DNA from: DASZZV01 sp035544835
GTDB lineage: Bacteria; Acidobacteriota; Thermoanaerobaculia; Gp7-AA8
DNA: 15,845 bases
Assembly: GCA_035544835.1 (NCBI GenBank)
Contig: DASZZV010000471.1
Coordinates: 1-15,845, forward strand
Direction of reading: 5' to 3'
In this document: in pieces, positions 12,665 through 15,845 of the stretch
How the letters are laid out: the number at the start of each line of letters is the position of its first letter
Numbering within the stretch: the first letter of the stretch is position 1
The notes under the pieces: model-generated
Database searches by the model: none
Told to the model about the DNA's origin: nothing
The model's input: the letters and a program-made list of their open reading frames with translations, nothing else
Position numbers and translations under genes: made by a program

Positions 12665-12699
12665 CCCTCGTTCAAAAATCATTCAAGTCAGGACTCTTC

Positions 12700-13803
12700 A
12701 TGAAAACGTTGCTCACGACTGTCGTCTTTCTTGCAGCCGCCCATGCTTTCGCCGGAGAGTTCCGTGACCCGCTTCTGCTCAACTATGCCAAGCGGAGCCT
12801 GATGGTCTGTCCCGATGAGACAGTTCATCTGGAGACGATCGACGAAACGGGGCCCGCAAACTTCACCACCTACCGAGTTACTCTCAGTTCGCCCGACACG
12901 CGGTGCAAGGCGACTACGTACGAGCTCGTCTCCCGGAAGTCAGGGTATGTGCTGATATCGGATATCTTCCTTGTCCCTGACGATCAGCGATCGATCGACG
13001 AGCGGCTCACCGAGCTCACCGGCCACCTCCTCAACAAGCCGGTGCGGGCGCACGCTCTCCCCGAGGCGTATCCGGACGGCCTCCGCAAAGTGGAGATTCT
13101 CCTCGACACGCGCTTCGGCCCATTTTTCTACCACGCCTGGCTCGACGCCTCGAACCACTTCATGCTCTCCGGAAGGCGAGGGTTGTTGAGTGTCGATCCC
13201 GGAATAACGTACCTCGCCGCGCTCGGCGCCGAGCACGCCGCGCCTTTGACCAGAACGGGATCGGTGGAGATAGTTGAGCTGTCGGATCTTCAGTGTCCGA
13301 GCTGCAGACGAGGCCACGAGAAGATGGTCGATTTTCTGAAGCTTCACGGCAAAGACGTCCGCTACTCCCGGCTCGATCTTCCAATTTTTGAAATGCACGA
13401 TTACTCTTTCGAAGCTGCCATAGGGGCGCGGGCAATCCAGAAAGTCGCACCGCTGCATTACTGGAGCTACGTCGACTTCATGTTCAAGAATCAGGAAGTG
13501 ATCAACGCCAAAAACTTCGGCCTGACCTTCAGAAACTTTCTTTCGGACCACGATATCGACGCGAAGAAGATCGATCCGCTCTTCAAGTCCAAAAGCGATC
13601 GCGAGGAGCTGTTGCGGCAGGTCGGCCGCGCCTACGACAACGGTGTGTTCTCAACCCCGACATTCATCGTGAATGGTCAGAGCGTCTTCTGGGGCACCGA
13701 AGCCGATTTCGTCTTCAAGTACATCACCTCGCTGCTTCCCGGAGGCCGGGCCAAGGCAACCGCGAAGCCGAGTGCAAAGACGCCCGTGAAGGTGAAGAAG
13801 TAG
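12700..13803 (+). CDS. Secreted DsbA-like thioredoxin-fold protein
   Basis: This 367-residue exported protein has a signal peptide MKTLLTTVVFLAAAHAFA, with cleavage likely before GEF. A ~165-residue N-terminal region of unknown fold (Cys37 and Cys69) precedes a DsbA/Thioredoxin_4-like domain from about 187. Its redox motif is C199-P-S-C202 in VELSDLQCPSC, with a helical insert and the cis-Pro loop FSTPTFIVNGQ (Pro320). A Lys/Ala/Pro-rich tail (KATAKPSAKTPVKVKK) ends it. The role is likely thiol oxidation or disulfide exchange in the periplasm. ATG at 12700 has AGGA 6 nt upstream; the frame is open further back but overlaps the rhodanese-like gene. A repeat pair follows 2 nt after the stop. 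Confidence 0.87.
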   Translation: MKTLLTTVVFLAAAHAFAGEFRDPLLLNYAKRSLMVCPDETVHLETIDETGPANFTTYRVTLSSPDTRCKATTYELVSRKSGYVLISDIFLVPDDQRSIDERLTELTGHLLNKPVRAHALPEAYPDGLRKVEILLDTRFGPFFYHAWLDASNHFMLSGRRGLLSVDPGITYLAALGAEHAAPLTRTGSVEIVELSDLQCPSCRRGHEKMVDFLKLHGKDVRYSRLDLPIFEMHDYSFEAAIGARAIQKVAPLHYWSYVDFMFKNQEVINAKNFGLTFRNFLSDHDIDAKKIDPLFKSKSDREELLRQVGRAYDNGVFSTPTFIVNGQSVFWGTEADFVFKYITSLLPGGRAKATAKPSAKTPVKVKK

Positions 13804-13805
13804 TC

Positions 13806-13946
13806 TCGGAGTGGCGACATCCTGTCGCCTGGCCCGGCGGCGTCCCGCGCCGCCGCCTCTCAGTTAAGTCAGCTTACAATCGCTTCCGCGAGAACGGCGC
13901 CGCGGGACGGCGCCGAGCCAGGCGGCAAAGATGCCGCCACTCCGAT
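13806..13946. repeat. REP-like palindromic element pair, locus 2 (copies C and D)
   Basis: Copies C (13806-13857, +) and D (13895-13946, -) belong to the family at 461-668 and are again inverted, 37 nt apart. Copy C has stems GGCGACA/TGTCGCC (13813-13829) and GGCGGCG/CGCCGCC (13836-13854), the subtype of copy B. Copy D has GGCGGCA/TGCCGCC and GGCGCCG/CGGCGCC, the subtype of copy A. Relative to locus 1 the whole pair is flipped, and similarity to locus 1 extends past the hairpins on the copy D side (AAGCGAT when inverted). It fills the gap between the convergent DsbA-like and beta-barrel genes. Confidence 0.87.
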
Positions 13947-13963
13947 TTGTGGTCTGTACTGTC

Positions 13964-14752
13964 CTACAATCCCAAACTGATCTTCGCCGAGTAAGTTCGC
14001 TCTGCTCCCTGCGTTGCTTCCACCACGATCTTCGGAACGAAGAGAGAGAAGCGAACGCCGACGGTGAAGCGGTTGTGATCGCTCGTGTCAGAGAAGTCCA
14101 GGTTGATGGTCCCCTGCTGCACACGGCCGAGGGCTTTGAACCGGGTCACCCCCGCGGCGGCGTAGGGTGTGAAGGGACCAAAGCCTTTGCTGAGAAAAGC
14201 TTCGGCGCCATAGGTCTTCAGAGAGAAGACGTCAGCGCCTCTGATCTCGGAATAGCTCCCCCGAACAGCCAGGGTCGGGCTGACCAGGCCGCCATCGATG
14301 ATCGGTACATCGACGGAACCTCCGTAAAGCTTGATGCTGGTACCAGAGATCTGTGCGTAGGATGCGGCGACGTTGGCGAAGCCGATCCCTTTTGAGGCGA
14401 CCAGGCGCGGAACGGTGAGATAGCCGCTGCGCAAAAAGCTCGAGTCGACGGAACGAACCCAGTAGGCGGCTTTCTCGTCGACCGGAATGGCCGTCGCGGC
14501 GATGCCGATGTCGAATCCGAGAAGTCCTCGACCGCGAGCCGGCTCCACGGGCGTGGGAAAAATCGCCTGACTGACCACCGACGAGAACTGGTGAAATTGC
14601 TGCTGCGTGATCCGAGGGTCGAAAGCGACATCGCCGGCCCGGCAGACCGGCGCCAGACTGAAGATGATCAGAAGAGCTGTGAAATGAATTCGTTGCTGAG
14701 GAGATACCCGTCGACCGTAAAGTGCACCCGCTCTCCGGCAGACTCCAGCCAC
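13964..14752 (-). CDS. Predicted outer-membrane beta-barrel-like protein, unknown function
   Basis: After a hydrophobic export segment (HFTALLIIFSLAPVCRAG), the protein of about 262 residues is made of alternating strand-like stretches. Examples are GLLGFDIGIAATAIPV, IGFANVAASYAQISGTSIKLYGG, PTLAVRGSYSEI, FTPYAAAGVTRF and HNRFTVGVRFSLF, ending TYSAKISLGL. This is typical of small outer-membrane barrels, although the last residue is Leu, not Phe. I do not recognise a family. The start is unclear. The only standard in-frame codon near the signal is GTG at 14752 (preceded by AAGGGA), which overlaps hemW by 85 nt and adds a long basic leader. ATT at 14689 would fit the signal peptide better but lacks a ribosome site. 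Confidence 0.65.
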   Translation of the reverse strand: MAGVCRRAGALYGRRVSPQQRIHFTALLIIFSLAPVCRAGDVAFDPRITQQQFHQFSSVVSQAIFPTPVEPARGRGLLGFDIGIAATAIPVDEKAAYWVRSVDSSFLRSGYLTVPRLVASKGIGFANVAASYAQISGTSIKLYGGSVDVPIIDGGLVSPTLAVRGSYSEIRGADVFSLKTYGAEAFLSKGFGPFTPYAAAGVTRFKALGRVQQGTINLDFSDTSDHNRFTVGVRFSLFVPKIVVEATQGAERTYSAKISLGL

Positions 14753-15813
14753 CCATCCCTTTTTCCCCGGTCGATCCATTCCACTCCCTCCTTGCCGCAT
14801 AACGCAGTGAGCTCAGAATACCCGATTCCGGCAGCCTGTCGGAGCTGGAGGAAAAGTCGCTCCTCGCGCAATTCCTGAACGGTAAGCCGCTCTCGAAATG
14901 TCGTCGCTTCCCCGCCTTGCTCCAGGCGTTCTACATACTCGAGAAGTGACTTGCTGTTCCCGGTTCTCTCGGCACCATCATAGGAGTGAGCGCTCATTCC
15001 AATGCCCAGGTATGGGGTGCCGTTCCAGTACCCGAGGTTATGGTGGCTCTCCTGTTCGGGTTTTGCAAAGTTGCTGATCTCGTATTGGCGGAGGCCGGCT
15101 TCGGCGGCGGTCCCCACGGCGTCGCGATACATCCCGGCGACGAAGTCGTCGTCGGGCAAAACCGTTCGACCACTCGATATCTGGCGCTGCAGCGACGTGC
15201 CTTCCTCGAGATCGAGAATGTACATCGACAAATGAGTCACGCCGTGGTTCACGATCAAACGCAGCGACTCGGCGAAGGACTCAGGGGTCTGGCCCGGCAG
15301 TCCGATCATGAGATCCGCACTGATACGAAATCCGGCTTCACGCGCCAGTCTCAGAGCCGAGATCGCTCCCGCTCTTCCATGCTGCCGTCCCAACGGAACC
15401 AGCTCATCGTCGTGCATCGACTGCACGCCGAGACTGACTCGATTGATATCCAGCGACAACCACCTCTCCACCGCTTCCTCAGTGACATCCTCTGGATTGG
15501 CCTCGATCGTGATCTCGGCGCCCTGCTCGAACTGCAGGAATCTCAACTCCCCAAACAGCCTGTTGAGGAGATCGGGGCGCATTCGCGAAGGTGTTCCTCC
15601 GCCCAGATACAGAGTGGAAAACCTCCCTCCGCCACAGCGGCTGCGCAGCTCCTGCGTAAGAGCCGCAACGTATCTCTCCTGAAGACGATCGTCGGTCTCT
15701 ACCGCGAATGGACAGTAGCTGCAGCGCACCTTACAGAAAGGAAGATGAAGATAGAGAAGAGGCGAAGGCATGGACGAGGGTGGGAACGCCGGTGGCCCCA
15801 TCTCCTCTTCCAC
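14668..15813 (-). CDS. hemW: Radical SAM heme chaperone HemW
   Basis: This oxygen-independent coproporphyrinogen-oxidase-like protein is of the HemW type, which binds heme and delivers it to respiratory enzymes. The radical-SAM [4Fe-4S] motif CxxxCxxC is Cys27/Cys31/Cys34 in PFCKVRCSYCPF. It is followed by LGGGTPS, EANPEDVT, NRVSLGVQSM, ADLMIGLPGQT, HLSMYILDLEEGT and the HemW-typical HHNLGYWNG. At 381 residues, length and order are as expected. The GTG start at 15813 has no Shine-Dalgarno; the ATG at 15771 (residue 15), giving MPSPLLYLHLPFC, is nearer the usual family start. Its 3' end overlaps the beta-barrel-like gene on the same strand. Confidence 0.93.
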   Translation of the reverse strand: MEEEMGPPAFPPSSMPSPLLYLHLPFCKVRCSYCPFAVETDDRLQERYVAALTQELRSRCGGGRFSTLYLGGGTPSRMRPDLLNRLFGELRFLQFEQGAEITIEANPEDVTEEAVERWLSLDINRVSLGVQSMHDDELVPLGRQHGRAGAISALRLAREAGFRISADLMIGLPGQTPESFAESLRLIVNHGVTHLSMYILDLEEGTSLQRQISSGRTVLPDDDFVAGMYRDAVGTAAEAGLRQYEISNFAKPEQESHHNLGYWNGTPYLGIGMSAHSYDGAERTGNSKSLLEYVERLEQGGEATTFRERLTVQELREERLFLQLRQAAGIGYSELTALCGKEGVEWIDRGKRDGWLESAGERVHFTVDGYLLSNEFISQLF

Positions 15814-15835
15814 GGAAAAAGGTGATCTGTAGATT

Positions 15836-15843
15836 GTTATAAT
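15836..15843. promoter_or_regulatory. Possible -10 region at the right edge
   Basis: The plus strand has TATAAT at 15838-15843 and the minus strand TATAAC at 15841-15836. The minus-strand version would start hemW mRNA near 15829, about 16 nt before its GTG. The upstream side, including any -35, is outside the window. Confidence 0.3.
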
Positions 15844-15845
15844 CC

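Noticed and set aside
14986..15825. A 279-residue plus-strand open frame over hemW
   Set aside because: It is antisense to a clear HemW with intact radical-SAM motifs and has no recognisable domain.

Overview
The window is about 15.8 kb of GC-rich bacterial chromosome. Several features point to an Acidobacteriota-like or similar soil/sediment lineage: free-standing STAS regulators, a DUF2277 gene, frequent GTG/TTG starts, an outer-membrane-type beta-barrel, and intergenic gaps filled with palindromic repeats. This placement is inference; there is no rRNA or phylogenetic marker analysis behind it. No rRNA, tRNA, CRISPR array, insertion sequence or prophage was recognised.

Layout, left to right. 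(1) 1-690: the 3' part of a PD-(D/E)XK-nuclease-like gene, then a palindromic repeat pair. (2) 690-3159: a minus-strand STAS protein diverges from a DUF4236-type membrane protein; a small unknown protein and a DUF2277 protein follow on the plus strand. (3) 3246-3846: a promoter and an overlapping antitoxin/ParE toxin pair. (4) 8732-4039, minus strand: a small one-TM protein, mutS and the beta-N-acetylhexosaminidase nagZ as a tight operon, a probable terminator, then a small lipoprotein. (5) 8752-10695, plus strand: an acyl carrier protein, a beta-ketoacyl-ACP synthase and a second STAS protein. (6) 10741-11093: nested palindromic repeats. (7) 11172-13803, plus strand: a Rhizobium etli AnsA-type L-asparaginase, a rhodanese-fold lipoprotein lacking its catalytic Cys, and a secreted DsbA-like thioredoxin. 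(8) 13806-13946: a second repeat pair of the same family as in region 1. (9) 15813-13964, minus strand: the radical-SAM heme chaperone hemW and an overlapping beta-barrel-like gene.

Most genes are ordinary housekeeping or accessory genes, and I found no convincing large new system. The most striking signal is the 17-bp palindrome GCGGGTATAATACCCGC between the divergent mutS and ACP operons. It places a -10-like hexamer exactly 7 nt before the start codon on both strands, which looks like a symmetric, mutually exclusive, leaderless promoter pair. Directly downstream, the beta-ketoacyl synthase has no ATG/GTG/TTG at its family-expected start. It appears to begin at ATT two bases after the ACP stop, or to be joined to the ACP by a frameshift. 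The third notable signal is a four-copy, two-subtype REP-like element with compensatory stem changes, arranged as inverted pairs in two convergent intergenic gaps.
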